Shown one piece after another: positions 46,039-54,449 of a stretch of DNA of 64,000 nt. Source of the stretch: an uncultured Prevotellaceae bacterium (lineage in GTDB: Bacteria; Bacteroidota; Bacteroidia; Bacteroidales; Bacteroidaceae). Position numbers and translations under genes: made by a program. Each line of letters begins with the position of its first letter. Within the stretch, counting starts at the first letter, position 1. The stretch covers positions 186,001 to 250,000 of the forward strand of contig ONCK01000005.1 of the NCBI GenBank assembly GCA_900316315.1. The letters run 5' to 3'. The notes beneath the pieces were generated by a model. The model did not search any database. It worked only from the letters and a program-made list of their open reading frames with translations, and was not told the DNA's origin.

Positions 46039-46503
46039 ATGGCATATATGTCCCAAGAAGGCTACGACAAGATGGTAGCCCAACTACGTCACATGGAGTC
46101 TGTAGAACGCCCCGCGGCATCCGCAGCCATCGCTGAGGCACGCGATAAGGGTGACCTCTCGGAAAACAGCGAGTACGATGCAGCCAAAGAAGCTCAGGCG
46201 ATGCTTGAAGATAAGATCAACAAACTTAAGCAGGCCTTGGCCAGTGCTAAAATCATCGACACCTCCAAGCTAGACAAAAATACGGTTCAGATACTCGCTA
46301 CGGTCGAAATGCAAAATGTGGTCAACGGAGCCCATATGAAGTACACCATAGTCAGCGAGAGCGAGGCCAACCTCAAGGAAGGCAAGATCTCAAGCCGCAC
46401 ACCTATCGCCCAGGGCTTGCTCGGCAAGAAGCTGGGTGATGAGGTCACTATCAAGATACCTCGTGGCGAAATCAAACTCAAGATTGTCAATATCACTTAC
46501 TAG
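46039..46503 (+). CDS. greA: Transcription elongation factor GreA
   Basis: A 154-residue factor that rescues backtracked RNA polymerase by stimulating transcript cleavage. Start chosen at MAYMSQEGYDKM (46039), which matches family starts; an open frame extends further upstream into the leader. The coiled coil carries the acidic tip in EARDKGDLSENSEYDAAKE. The C-terminal domain includes SRTPIAQGLLGKKLGDEV. The HIT gene follows 2 bases after the stop. Confidence 0.95.
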   Translation: MAYMSQEGYDKMVAQLRHMESVERPAASAAIAEARDKGDLSENSEYDAAKEAQAMLEDKINKLKQALASAKIIDTSKLDKNTVQILATVEMQNVVNGAHMKYTIVSESEANLKEGKISSRTPIAQGLLGKKLGDEVTIKIPRGEIKLKIVNITY

Positions 46504-46505
46504 AG

Positions 46506-46913
46506 ATGGCTACACTTTTCTCCAAAATCATCAAGGGAAAGATACCCAGCTACAAGTGCGCCGAGGATGACAATTTCTACGCCTTCCTCGACATCAACCC
46601 CGTCCGTCCCGGACATACCCTTGTAGTTCCCAAGCAAGAAGTAGACTATATCTTTGACCTCTCCGATGAGATGTTGTCCAAGATGATTGTCTTTGCCAAG
46701 CGAGTGGCTATCGCACTCAAGCAAGCGCGTCCCTGCCGCAAGATAGGCGTCGCTGTCATCGGGCTCGAAGTCAACCACGCCCATATCCATCTTGTACCGA
46801 TGAACGAGGAAGGCGACCTCAACTTCTCCAAGCCCAAGCTGACACTGCCAGCCGAGGAGATGCAGGCTATTGCCGACCAGGTATACGCTAACTACAAGGC
46901 TCTCTCTAAATAG
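46506..46913 (+). CDS. HIT family nucleotide hydrolase
   Basis: A 135-residue histidine-triad protein. The triad is HAHIHLVP, and the start FSKIIKGKIPSYKCAEDDNF is typical of bacterial Hint-like proteins, which hydrolyse AMP-lysine-type nucleotides. The physiological substrate is unclear. It is 2 bases behind greA, an arrangement common in Bacteroidetes. Confidence 0.93.
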   Translation: MATLFSKIIKGKIPSYKCAEDDNFYAFLDINPVRPGHTLVVPKQEVDYIFDLSDEMLSKMIVFAKRVAIALKQARPCRKIGVAVIGLEVNHAHIHLVPMNEEGDLNFSKPKLTLPAEEMQAIADQVYANYKALSK

Positions 46914-46916
46914 TAG

Positions 46917-47549
46917 ATGACACCTCCTGTCGGCACCCCCGGCATACGGCTGGCCCGTCCCGCAGATGCCCGACAGGTCGCCGCTGTCTACAGCTACTAC
47001 GTGGCCACCTCCACGGCCTCATTTGACGCCGAGGCGCCGTCATCCGAGCACTTCTTACGGATGATGCCGCCCTTGGAGAGTATATACCCTTTTCTCATCT
47101 TCACACAAGGCGATGAGATACTCGGTTACGCCTATGCGCGTCCGATATCATCCAAGGCCGGATACTCTTGGAGCGTGGAGTCTACCATCTACCTCCGGGA
47201 CGACGTACTGGGCCGCGGACTGGGAACACTCCTCTACCGCGCCCTTACGGAGACGCTCCGATATCAAGGATTTCTCAACTGCTACGCCTGTGTCACAGTG
47301 CCCAACGAGGCCAGCCACAAGCTACATACACACTTCGGATTCAAACGTGTAGGACTCTGGCCCCGTGCTGGCTACAAATTCGGACAGTGGTACGATGCCG
47401 AATGGCTCTGCCTCTCACTGGCCGCGCATATTGAAAAGCCAGCGCCAGTGACGCCCATCAGCCGAGTGCCCGAGCAGGAACTCCGCAATCTATACAACGA
47501 TATATTAAGCTCATGGCAAAACGCATATTCAACCCGCTCGTCCTGCTGA
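46917..47549 (+). CDS. GNAT family N-acetyltransferase, Pat/Bar-like
   Basis: A 210-residue acetyl-CoA-dependent transferase. It begins the fold with GIRLARPADARQVAAVYSYY; the acetyl-CoA loop is YLRDDVLGRGLGTLLYRAL, and HFGFKRVGLWPRAGYKFGQW closes the fold. The pattern resembles phosphinothricin/methionine sulfone acetyltransferases; substrate unknown. About 40 extra residues at the C-terminus lie partly over the next gene, whose start overlaps by 37 bases in another frame. Confidence 0.85.
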   Translation: MTPPVGTPGIRLARPADARQVAAVYSYYVATSTASFDAEAPSSEHFLRMMPPLESIYPFLIFTQGDEILGYAYARPISSKAGYSWSVESTIYLRDDVLGRGLGTLLYRALTETLRYQGFLNCYACVTVPNEASHKLHTHFGFKRVGLWPRAGYKFGQWYDAEWLCLSLAAHIEKPAPVTPISRVPEQELRNLYNDILSSWQNAYSTRSSC

Positions 47550-48505
47550 TTCTCCTGCTGGGACTGACCGCACAAGCCCGAAAGGCCAACGTGCGCCAAC
47601 TCTTGCCCGCCAAGGGCAGCTACCGCAGCAACGTAGTCTACAAGCATACCCCCCAAGGCGCTCTCTGTCTCGACATCTACCATCCTGACACCACACAGAC
47701 CGGGCAACATGTGCCGCTAGTCGTCTTTATCCATGGAGGAAGCTGGATGCACGGTAATAAGGGAGAGATACTTGAGCATTTCCAGTCGCAGATGCTCAAG
47801 TCTATGCTGGATGACGGCATCGCCGTAATCAGCATAAACTACAGACTTGCCAATGACTCTCTGACGGTAACCTATCCTGCACCGCTCAGCGACTGCAAAG
47901 ATGCCGTCAGATGGGTACGCGCCAATGCCGAAAGTCTCCACATAGACCCAAGCCGCATCGGCGTAATGGGCACATCGGCGGGCGGACATCTCGCCATGCT
48001 CACTGCTTATGCGCCCGACAGCCTTGCACCTGAGAAATCCAACCTCAGCACACACTCTGCCGCCGTCAAGTGCTGCGTAGACATCTACGGGCCTACTCAT
48101 CTCGGCAAGATGCTGCGTCCGACACTCACCCCGACCGCTGTAGCCCTCGCCTCGATTTTCATGGGCAAGCAGACGATCAAGATGAGACAGACCTTGCTCT
48201 GGTCATTCACCGGTGAGAGTTCCTCGCATCCGTGGAAACGACAGCGCAAATGCAGCATGTACTCGCCGCTGAGCTATGTATGCACTGCAGTGCCCACGCT
48301 TACCTTTCACGGCAACAAAGACCGTACCGTGCCCTTCAACCAATCCAAGATGCTCAAGCAGGCTATGGACAAGCAGGGCAAATATATGGAGCTCACAACC
48401 ATAGACGGAGAGGACCACACCTTTCCCACTATCTCCGAAGCCCGCATCTCCGCCATGTGCGCCCAGCTTGTCACCTTTCTCAACCAATACCTTAAAGGCC
48501 AGTAG
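47513..48505 (+). CDS. Exported alpha/beta hydrolase, esterase/lipase family
   Basis: A 330-residue hydrolase with a signal peptide (MAKRIFNPLVLLILLLGLTAQA). The oxyanion motif is FIHGGSWMHGN, the nucleophile elbow IGVMGTSAGGHLAML, and the acid and base are in HGNKDRTVPF and GEDHTFP. It resembles the BD-FAE/acetylesterase-type hydrolases of polysaccharide-degrading Bacteroidetes; substrate unknown. The start overlaps the acetyltransferase gene by 37 bases. No other in-frame ATG with a signal peptide exists, so the overlap is probably real. Confidence 0.85.
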   Translation: MAKRIFNPLVLLILLLGLTAQARKANVRQLLPAKGSYRSNVVYKHTPQGALCLDIYHPDTTQTGQHVPLVVFIHGGSWMHGNKGEILEHFQSQMLKSMLDDGIAVISINYRLANDSLTVTYPAPLSDCKDAVRWVRANAESLHIDPSRIGVMGTSAGGHLAMLTAYAPDSLAPEKSNLSTHSAAVKCCVDIYGPTHLGKMLRPTLTPTAVALASIFMGKQTIKMRQTLLWSFTGESSSHPWKRQRKCSMYSPLSYVCTAVPTLTFHGNKDRTVPFNQSKMLKQAMDKQGKYMELTTIDGEDHTFPTISEARISAMCAQLVTFLNQYLKGQ

Positions 48506-48681
48506 CCGTCTCCTGTTTTTCCTCTGGGGAAGACGCAACAGCAGAAGCGGGAGTGCTGCAAGCAGAAGCCCTTCTGCCAGTAGCGCTGTGCCTTGTCTAC
48601 AGACAGCAACGCTCCCCATCCGTACCGGATGCGCAGGGTGTACAGTCCGCGACGGCGCCGCAAAAAAAGCATAACTTTTTC

Positions 48682-48713
48682 TTGGCCCCTACATCTGTTT
48701 TGCGTTATCTTTG
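48682..48713 (+). promoter_or_regulatory. Promoter of ompH-murI
   Basis: TTG, 21 bases, TATCTTTG, ending 23 bases before the ompH start. Confidence 0.65.
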
Positions 48714-48736
48714 CACAAGATACATCTTGCAAAACT

Positions 48737-49381
48737 ATGAAAGCAATCCGTCTTCTCGCGGTAGTCTTCGCCCTAGCATTGCCTATGGCAGTCTCCGCAC
48801 AAAGCGCCAGCACGCCCCATTACCAGTTTGGGTTTGTCAGCTACCAACGTATTCTCGAAGCCATGCCCGAGTATGGCCAGGCCAAGGCCGCCCTTCAGGA
48901 CCTGCGCAAGAAATATGACGACGAGGCCAAATACAATGAAGACAAATTCAACAAGATGTACGCTGACTACCTGCAAGGCCAAAAGAAATTTCCTGAGCAA
49001 ATCATGCTCAAGCGCCAAAAGGAGCTGCAGATCGCCATGGAGCAGGGCATCAGCTTCCGCCAGGACGCCGAGCGTCTGCTCAGCAATGCGGAGCGCGAGT
49101 TGCTCAAGCCTGTTCGTCACAAACTGGACAGCATTCTTTCCCGCATAGGCCGCGAAAACGGGCTTCTCTTTATCGGCAACACCGATGACAATAGTTTTCC
49201 CTTCGTTCACAGCCAAATAGGAAAAGACATTACCGAGATTGTCATCGCGCGTCTCAACGGAAAAATCATTCCTATCAATCGTTCTACCCCAGAGCAGGAG
49301 TCCTCTGCCGCCTCGCGTGAGGCCAGGCCGCAGGCCAGTGAGCCCGCCGTCTCAACACCGACTGCCAATGCCAAGCCCTGA
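48737..49381 (+). CDS. Periplasmic OmpH/Skp-like chaperone
   Basis: A 214-residue exported protein. Start at 48737 gives a signal peptide (MKAIRLLAVVFALALPMAVS). FGFVSYQRILEAMPEYGQAK is the OmpH/Skp opening, followed by a long charged coiled-coil region (about 55-130) and a short closing beta segment. It holds unfolded outer-membrane proteins in the periplasm. It carries an extra Ser/Pro/Ala-rich tail of about 35 residues. murI overlaps its end by 14 bases. Confidence 0.88.
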   Translation: MKAIRLLAVVFALALPMAVSAQSASTPHYQFGFVSYQRILEAMPEYGQAKAALQDLRKKYDDEAKYNEDKFNKMYADYLQGQKKFPEQIMLKRQKELQIAMEQGISFRQDAERLLSNAERELLKPVRHKLDSILSRIGRENGLLFIGNTDDNSFPFVHSQIGKDITEIVIARLNGKIIPINRSTPEQESSAASREARPQASEPAVSTPTANAKP

Positions 49382-50234
49382 CACTGATATATCCCCTCTG
49401 CCCACCGGACCAGGCCCGATAGGCGTCTTTGACTCCGGGTATGGAGGCCTTACCGTCCTTAAGAGCCTCCGTCAGAAGCTGTCCTCTCTCGACTACCTTT
49501 ACCTCGGTGACAATGCGCGCGCCCCTTACGGCACTCGCAGTTTCGAGATGGTCTATCAGTATACCCGGCAGGCCGTCGAGTATCTCTTTCGGCAAGGCTG
49601 TCAACTTGTCATTCTTGCCTGCAACACCGCTTCCGCCAAGGCCTTGCGCACTATCCAGCAACACGACTTGCCCACTTGGGACCCTCAGCGCCGCGTACTC
49701 GGAGTCATACGTCCCACAGCCGAGATCATAGGCGACCTCACCCACAGCCGCCACGTCGGTATACTTGCCACACCCGGCACTATTCTCTCCCATTCCTATG
49801 ACCTGGAGATCAAGAAGCTTCATCCCGATATCCGGGTCACGGGCCTTGCCTGCCCTATGTGGGTGCCGCTGATTGAGAATTTTGAGCTCGACAATCCAGG
49901 AACAGATTATTTCGTAAAGAAATACATTGATCAAATCCTCGCCGCCGATTCTCGCATTGACACCCTCATACTCGGTTGTACCCACTATCCCATCCTGCTC
50001 GACCGTATCCGCCATTTCGTTCCTCAAGGTATCACCATCGTTCCGCAGGGGCGGTATGTCGCCGATAGTCTCGCCGACTATCTCCAGCGCCATCCCGATA
50101 TGGCACAGCGCATCACACGGCAGGGGCAGTGCCGATACCTCACGACAGAAGATCCGTCCAAGTTTGCGCAAATGGGCCGCCTCTTCCTTCAAAGCGAGAT
50201 CACAGCCCGTCACATCCAGTTCCAAGGAGAGTAA
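49368..50234 (+). CDS. murI: Glutamate racemase
   Basis: Cofactor-free racemase that supplies D-glutamate for peptidoglycan; 288 residues. GPIGVFDSGYGGLTVLKSLR opens the fold; the two catalytic cysteines are in ILACNTASAKAL and LILGCTHYPIL. Start chosen at MPSPDTDISPL (49368), overlapping the ompH stop by 14 bases; the frame is open farther upstream only within ompH. Confidence 0.96.
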   Translation: MPSPDTDISPLPTGPGPIGVFDSGYGGLTVLKSLRQKLSSLDYLYLGDNARAPYGTRSFEMVYQYTRQAVEYLFRQGCQLVILACNTASAKALRTIQQHDLPTWDPQRRVLGVIRPTAEIIGDLTHSRHVGILATPGTILSHSYDLEIKKLHPDIRVTGLACPMWVPLIENFELDNPGTDYFVKKYIDQILAADSRIDTLILGCTHYPILLDRIRHFVPQGITIVPQGRYVADSLADYLQRHPDMAQRITRQGQCRYLTTEDPSKFAQMGRLFLQSEITARHIQFQGE

Positions 50235-50669
50235 GAGTGTAACCCTCCGATCCCTCATGGTGTCAGCCCATCGAGGCGCCCGCCGCCTGTTCCGACGCTC
50301 AAGCTCAGCCAAAACATCATTCCCTTACGGATAAAACTTAACATTGTCGAATTTCCGATTCACAAGATTCTTTTCCTCTCTCCTCGGCTCCCTCTCCTAA
50401 CAGCAGCATACGGCTTACACCACCTATCACACACCTCCCTGTCAGCAGCTTGCCGATGTGTGTTCCGCCAGACGTCGGCCCACATTCTGCCATAGCCGAG
50501 ACAGTGCCGGTCCCATGTAAGCCCATCCGTTGCCCTTGTCTCATCGTGCATGTCCAGCCACGCTCCCGCTTGGGATTGGCAGTCGACTGGTATATATAAA
50601 TATGGTGTACAACCTTGGCGAAGTGAGCAGAAAAACGTACTTTTGCAGACAGATTATAAATTGGGATAG
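50235..50669. other. Intergenic region before metG
   Basis: About 435 bases. Apart from the metG promoter I see no gene, repeat or RNA. Short minus frames (50338-50551) look like noise. Confidence 0.5.
50615..50645 (+). promoter_or_regulatory. Promoter of metG
   Basis: TTG, 20 bases, TACTTTTG; the leader is about 15 bases. Confidence 0.6.
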
Positions 50670-52748
50670 ATGGACAAAAGATTTAAGCGGACAATGGTCA
50701 CCGCAGCCCTGCCTTACGCCAATGGCGGGGTGCATATCGGCCACCTGGCCGGCGTCTACGTACCGGCAGATATCTACGTGCGCTACCTGAGACTCAAGGG
50801 CGAGGAAGTACTCTTCGTCTGCGGTACCGATGAACACGGTGTGCCCGTCACAATGCGCGCTCGCAAAGAGGGATGTACGCCGCAGGAAATAGTAGACCGG
50901 TATTATAAACTGATCAAAAAGAGTTTTGAGGACTTCGGTATCTCCTTTGACGAGTTCGGACGCACGACCTCCGAGACACAGACCAAGATGGCCTCCCACT
51001 TCTTCAAGGAGATGTACGACAAGGGCGTCTTTGAGGAGATCGAGAGCGAACAGTATTACGACGAGGAGGCTCACACCTTCTTGGCCGACCGATATATCAC
51101 CGGCGAATGCCCTCACTGCCACAATCTGGGCGCATACGGCGACCAGTGCGAGAAGTGCGGTTCGACCCTCTCGCCCGATGAGCTGATCAATCCCCACTCC
51201 ACTGTGAGCGGCTCCACGCCTGTCAAGCGCAAAACCAAGCACTGGTACCTCCCGCTCGAGAAGTACCAGCAGTGGCTTGAGAAGTGGATCCTCCAGGATC
51301 ACAAGGAGTGGCGTTCCAACGTCTACGGACAGTGCAAGAGTTGGCTCGACATGGGGCTGAAGCCCAGAGCCGTAAGCCGCGACCTCGACTGGGGTATACC
51401 CGTTCCCGTGAAGGGAGCAGAGGGCAAGGTGCTCTATGTATGGTTTGACGCCCCGATAGGATACATCAGCAATACCATCGATCATTGTCCCAGCGACTGG
51501 AAAAAATGGTGGAAAGATCCCGAGACACGTCTCATCCACTTCATCGGAAAAGACAATATCGTCTTCCACTGTATCGTCTTCCCCACAATGCTTAAGGCCA
51601 TGGGCGACTACATACTGCCCGACAATGTACCGGCCAACGAGTTTCTCAATCTCGAAGACCGCAAAATCTCCACATCCCGCAACTGGGCTGTATGGCTCCA
51701 CGAGTACAACGCCGACTTCCCCGGCAAGCAGGATGTACTCCGGTATGTACTGACGGCTAACGCACCGGAAACCAAAGACAACAACTTCACTTGGAAAGAC
51801 TTCCAGGCACGCAACAACAACGAGCTCGTAGCTGTATATGGCAACTTCGTCAACCGCGCCCTCGTACTTACCCAGAAATATTATCAGGGCGTCGTGCCGC
51901 CACTGGGCAGTCTGACCCCGGCCGACGAGCAAACGATAAACGAATTCAGAGACGTCAAGAGCAGAGTAGAACATCTGCTGGATGGATTCCACTTCCGCGA
52001 CGCACAAAAGGAGGCCATGGATCTGGCCCGCATCGGCAACAAGTATCTGGCCGAGCAAGAGCCGTGGAAGGTCATCAAGACCGACCCCGAGCGCGTCAAG
52101 ACAGTCATGCACCTGTCCCTGCAGCTCGTAGCCAATCTGTGCATCGCCTTTGAGCCGTTCCTGCCCTTCAGCAGCAAGCGCCTGAGAGAGATGCTTCAGG
52201 TAGACAGCTTCGCCTGGGAAGACCTGGGCCGTACTGACCTGCTTCACGAAGGTCATCAGCTGGGCAAGCCCAGCCTGCTCTTTGAGAAGATTGACGACAG
52301 CGTAGTCGAGGCACAGATACAGAAGCTCAAGGATATGGAGAAGAGCAACGCTTCCCAGCAGCCCACCCAGCAGGAGCAGGAGTCTAAAAGCCAGGATGCC
52401 GCTCCCGTGAGCCCCATTCAGGATCCGTGTACAATAGACGACTTCCAGAAGCTCGACATCCGCGTCGCCACGGTCAAGGCCTGCGAGCGCGTGCCCAAGA
52501 GCAATAAGTTGCTCAAATTTACGCTCGACGACGGACTCGGAGAGCGCACCATCCTCAGTGGCATAGCCAAGCACTATCAGCCCGAAGCCCTTGTCGGCAA
52601 ACAGGTATGCTTTATCGCCAACCTGCCTCCCCGCAAGATGGCAGGCATCGAGAGCCAAGGCATGATACTCAGCGCCATCGCGCCTGACGGCAGTCTCAGC
52701 GTGACCTCCGTAGAGCAGCCCGTCAAGCCCGGAAGCAAAGTAGAATAG
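50670..52748 (+). CDS. metG: Methionyl-tRNA synthetase
   Basis: Charges tRNA-Met; 692 residues. The HIGH motif reads [12 protein letters not shown], the zinc knuckles are in [20 protein letters not shown], and the KMSKS loop appears as RKISTSRN, the variant usual in this phylum. A Gln/Ser-rich linker (about 550-575) leads to a C-terminal tRNA-binding OB domain (about 580-692; [20 protein letters not shown]). Full length with dimerisation domain. A 744-codon minus frame over the same DNA is a codon-use shadow. Confidence 0.97.
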   Translation: MDKRFKRTMVTAALPYANGGVHIGHLAGVYVPADIYVRYLRLKGEEVLFVCGTDEHGVPVTMRARKEGCTPQEIVDRYYKLIKKSFEDFGISFDEFGRTTSETQTKMASHFFKEMYDKGVFEEIESEQYYDEEAHTFLADRYITGECPHCHNLGAYGDQCEKCGSTLSPDELINPHSTVSGSTPVKRKTKHWYLPLEKYQQWLEKWILQDHKEWRSNVYGQCKSWLDMGLKPRAVSRDLDWGIPVPVKGAEGKVLYVWFDAPIGYISNTIDHCPSDWKKWWKDPETRLIHFIGKDNIVFHCIVFPTMLKAMGDYILPDNVPANEFLNLEDRKISTSRNWAVWLHEYNADFPGKQDVLRYVLTANAPETKDNNFTWKDFQARNNNELVAVYGNFVNRALVLTQKYYQGVVPPLGSLTPADEQTINEFRDVKSRVEHLLDGFHFRDAQKEAMDLARIGNKYLAEQEPWKVIKTDPERVKTVMHLSLQLVANLCIAFEPFLPFSSKRLREMLQVDSFAWEDLGRTDLLHEGHQLGKPSLLFEKIDDSVVEAQIQKLKDMEKSNASQQPTQQEQESKSQDAAPVSPIQDPCTIDDFQKLDIRVATVKACERVPKSNKLLKFTLDDGLGERTILSGIAKHYQPEALVGKQVCFIANLPPRKMAGIESQGMILSAIAPDGSLSVTSVEQPVKPGSKVE

Positions 52749-52800
52749 CCTGGCAGCCTCACAGACAGAAAACAAGACAATCTAACACTCTACACACACA

Positions 52801-53136
52801 TTGGAACAGAAACGTCAAAGCAAAATAGAGCGACTCCTCCAGAAGGAGCTCAGCCTCATGCTCGAGGCAGAGACACGCAAGACCCACGGCATCATGCTCA
52901 GCGTGAGTGAAGTAAGAGTTTCCTCCGACCTGAGCTACTGCACAGCCTATATCAGCGTTTTCCCGTCAGAGCGGGGGGATGAGATTATCGCCAACCTTAA
53001 GGCCAATGTCAAGTCCCTGCGTTACGACCTCGGGCAGCGTCTCCGCCATCAGTTGAGGATTATACCCGAGCTGCGCTTCTTCAAAGACGAGACGCTGGAC
53101 TACATGGAGCATATCGACGAGCTGCTCAAGAAGTAG
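52801..53136 (+). CDS. rbfA: Ribosome-binding factor A
   Basis: A 111-residue KH-fold factor for late 30S maturation. The start is TTG at 52801 (MEQKRQSKIERLLQKELSLM); no ATG occurs before the conserved helix. ISVFPSERGDEI and LRIIPELRFFKDETLDYMEH match the family. It is followed after 28 bases by the ABC permease gene. Confidence 0.92.
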   Translation: MEQKRQSKIERLLQKELSLMLEAETRKTHGIMLSVSEVRVSSDLSYCTAYISVFPSERGDEIIANLKANVKSLRYDLGQRLRHQLRIIPELRFFKDETLDYMEHIDELLKK

Positions 53137-53164
53137 CCGCCAACGTCCACACTAAGCCTGACTC

Positions 53165-54406
53165 ATGAACTTTCCTCTCTATGTTGCCCGCCGCTACCTC
53201 TTCAGCAAGAAGAGTCACCACGCCATCAATATCATCTCCCTAATTAGCGTGATAGGCGTAGCCTTGGCCTCGGCAGCGCTGGTCGTCGTCCTCTCTGTAT
53301 TCAATGGCTTCCACGATCTGGTAGCTTCGCTCTTCACCGCATTTGATCCGCAGCTGGAAATCGTAGCCGCCCGAGGCAAGACCTTCTCTCTGGATGACAA
53401 GGCGCTGCAAGGCGTCAGCAAATTGTCTGAAGTAGCCGTGACCAGCGGATGTCTGGAAAATCGCGCATTAGCCCGCTACAACGGTCGTCAAACTATGGTC
53501 ATGCTCAAAGGCGTCGACGACAATTACGGCCGCTGCACCGACATTGAGAGCATCCTCTACGGTACCAAGACATTTAAGCTTCATGCCGATGTCCTCAATT
53601 ATGCCATACCGGGCATACGCCTCGCCATGCTGCTGGGCATGAGCACCGACTTTGATCTCCCACTCGAGATCTTCACGCCCCGCCCCGGCGAACGGGTTGA
53701 CATGATCGATCCTACGACAAGCTTCAATCAGGGAGAACTCGAGTCAAGCGGCAATGTATTCAATGTCAGTCAGAAGGAATACGACCAGAACTACGTCCTC
53801 TGTCCGCTCAAGTTTGCTCAGGAGATGTTTGAAAAGCCCGGCGAGGTCTCCTCGATGGCTATCCGTCTGCGTCAAGGAGCTGACACACAGAGCGCCAAGC
53901 AGCATATACAGCAACAGGTAGGCCCGCACTATCGCGTACTCGACCGCTACGAACAGCAGGAAGACGTCTTCCGCATCATGAAAGTGGAGAAGTTGATGGC
54001 TTACCTCTTTCTGACCTTTATCCTCTTCATCGCTAGTTTCAACATCATTGCTTCGCTATCCATGCTCATCATTGATAAGCGGGACGACATCCAGACACTA
54101 CGCGACCTCGGTGCCCAGGAGACTACGATACGCCGTATCTTCCTCACCGAGGGACGTCTCATCTCGCTAGCCGGTGCCGTCATCGGCATTCTCGTCGGCC
54201 TTCTGCTCTGCTGGATCCAGATGCAGTTCGGCCTCATCCGCCTGGGTGAGGAAGCAGGCACGTTTATCATCGACGCCTACCCCGTATCCGTCCATCCGGT
54301 AGACATCCTGGTCACACTGGTCACGGTTGTCGCCGTCAGCTTTGCCGCCTGCTGGTATCCCGTGCGCTACCTAAGCCGACGTCTCCTCAGGGAGCAGAAG
54401 CAATGA
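53165..54406 (+). CDS. ABC transporter permease, LolC/LolE-like
   Basis: A 413-residue inner-membrane permease with one N-terminal helix, a large periplasmic MacB-type domain and three C-terminal helices of the FtsX fold. It starts MNFPLYVARRYLFSKKSHHA and has IASFNIIASLSMLIIDKRDD and LGAQETTIRRIFLTEGRLIS, typical of lipoprotein-releasing LolE-type proteins. No ATPase gene lies next to it. Its position behind rbfA is common in Bacteroidetes. Confidence 0.9.
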   Translation: MNFPLYVARRYLFSKKSHHAINIISLISVIGVALASAALVVVLSVFNGFHDLVASLFTAFDPQLEIVAARGKTFSLDDKALQGVSKLSEVAVTSGCLENRALARYNGRQTMVMLKGVDDNYGRCTDIESILYGTKTFKLHADVLNYAIPGIRLAMLLGMSTDFDLPLEIFTPRPGERVDMIDPTTSFNQGELESSGNVFNVSQKEYDQNYVLCPLKFAQEMFEKPGEVSSMAIRLRQGADTQSAKQHIQQQVGPHYRVLDRYEQQEDVFRIMKVEKLMAYLFLTFILFIASFNIIASLSMLIIDKRDDIQTLRDLGAQETTIRRIFLTEGRLISLAGAVIGILVGLLLCWIQMQFGLIRLGEEAGTFIIDAYPVSVHPVDILVTLVTVVAVSFAACWYPVRYLSRRLLREQKQ

Positions 54407-54449
54407 TTCCACCTTATGCGATCACGCCCCTCATAAAAAACTATCAGAC

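Noticed and set aside
46506-48505. Possible defence role for the HIT, GNAT and esterase genes
   Set aside because: All three fit ordinary metabolic families and follow greA in the common order; there is no effector or sensor domain.
50541-52775. 744-codon open frame on the minus strand
   Set aside because: Covers metG in antisense. The metG product has complete HIGH, zinc and tRNA-binding motifs, so the antisense frame is a shadow.
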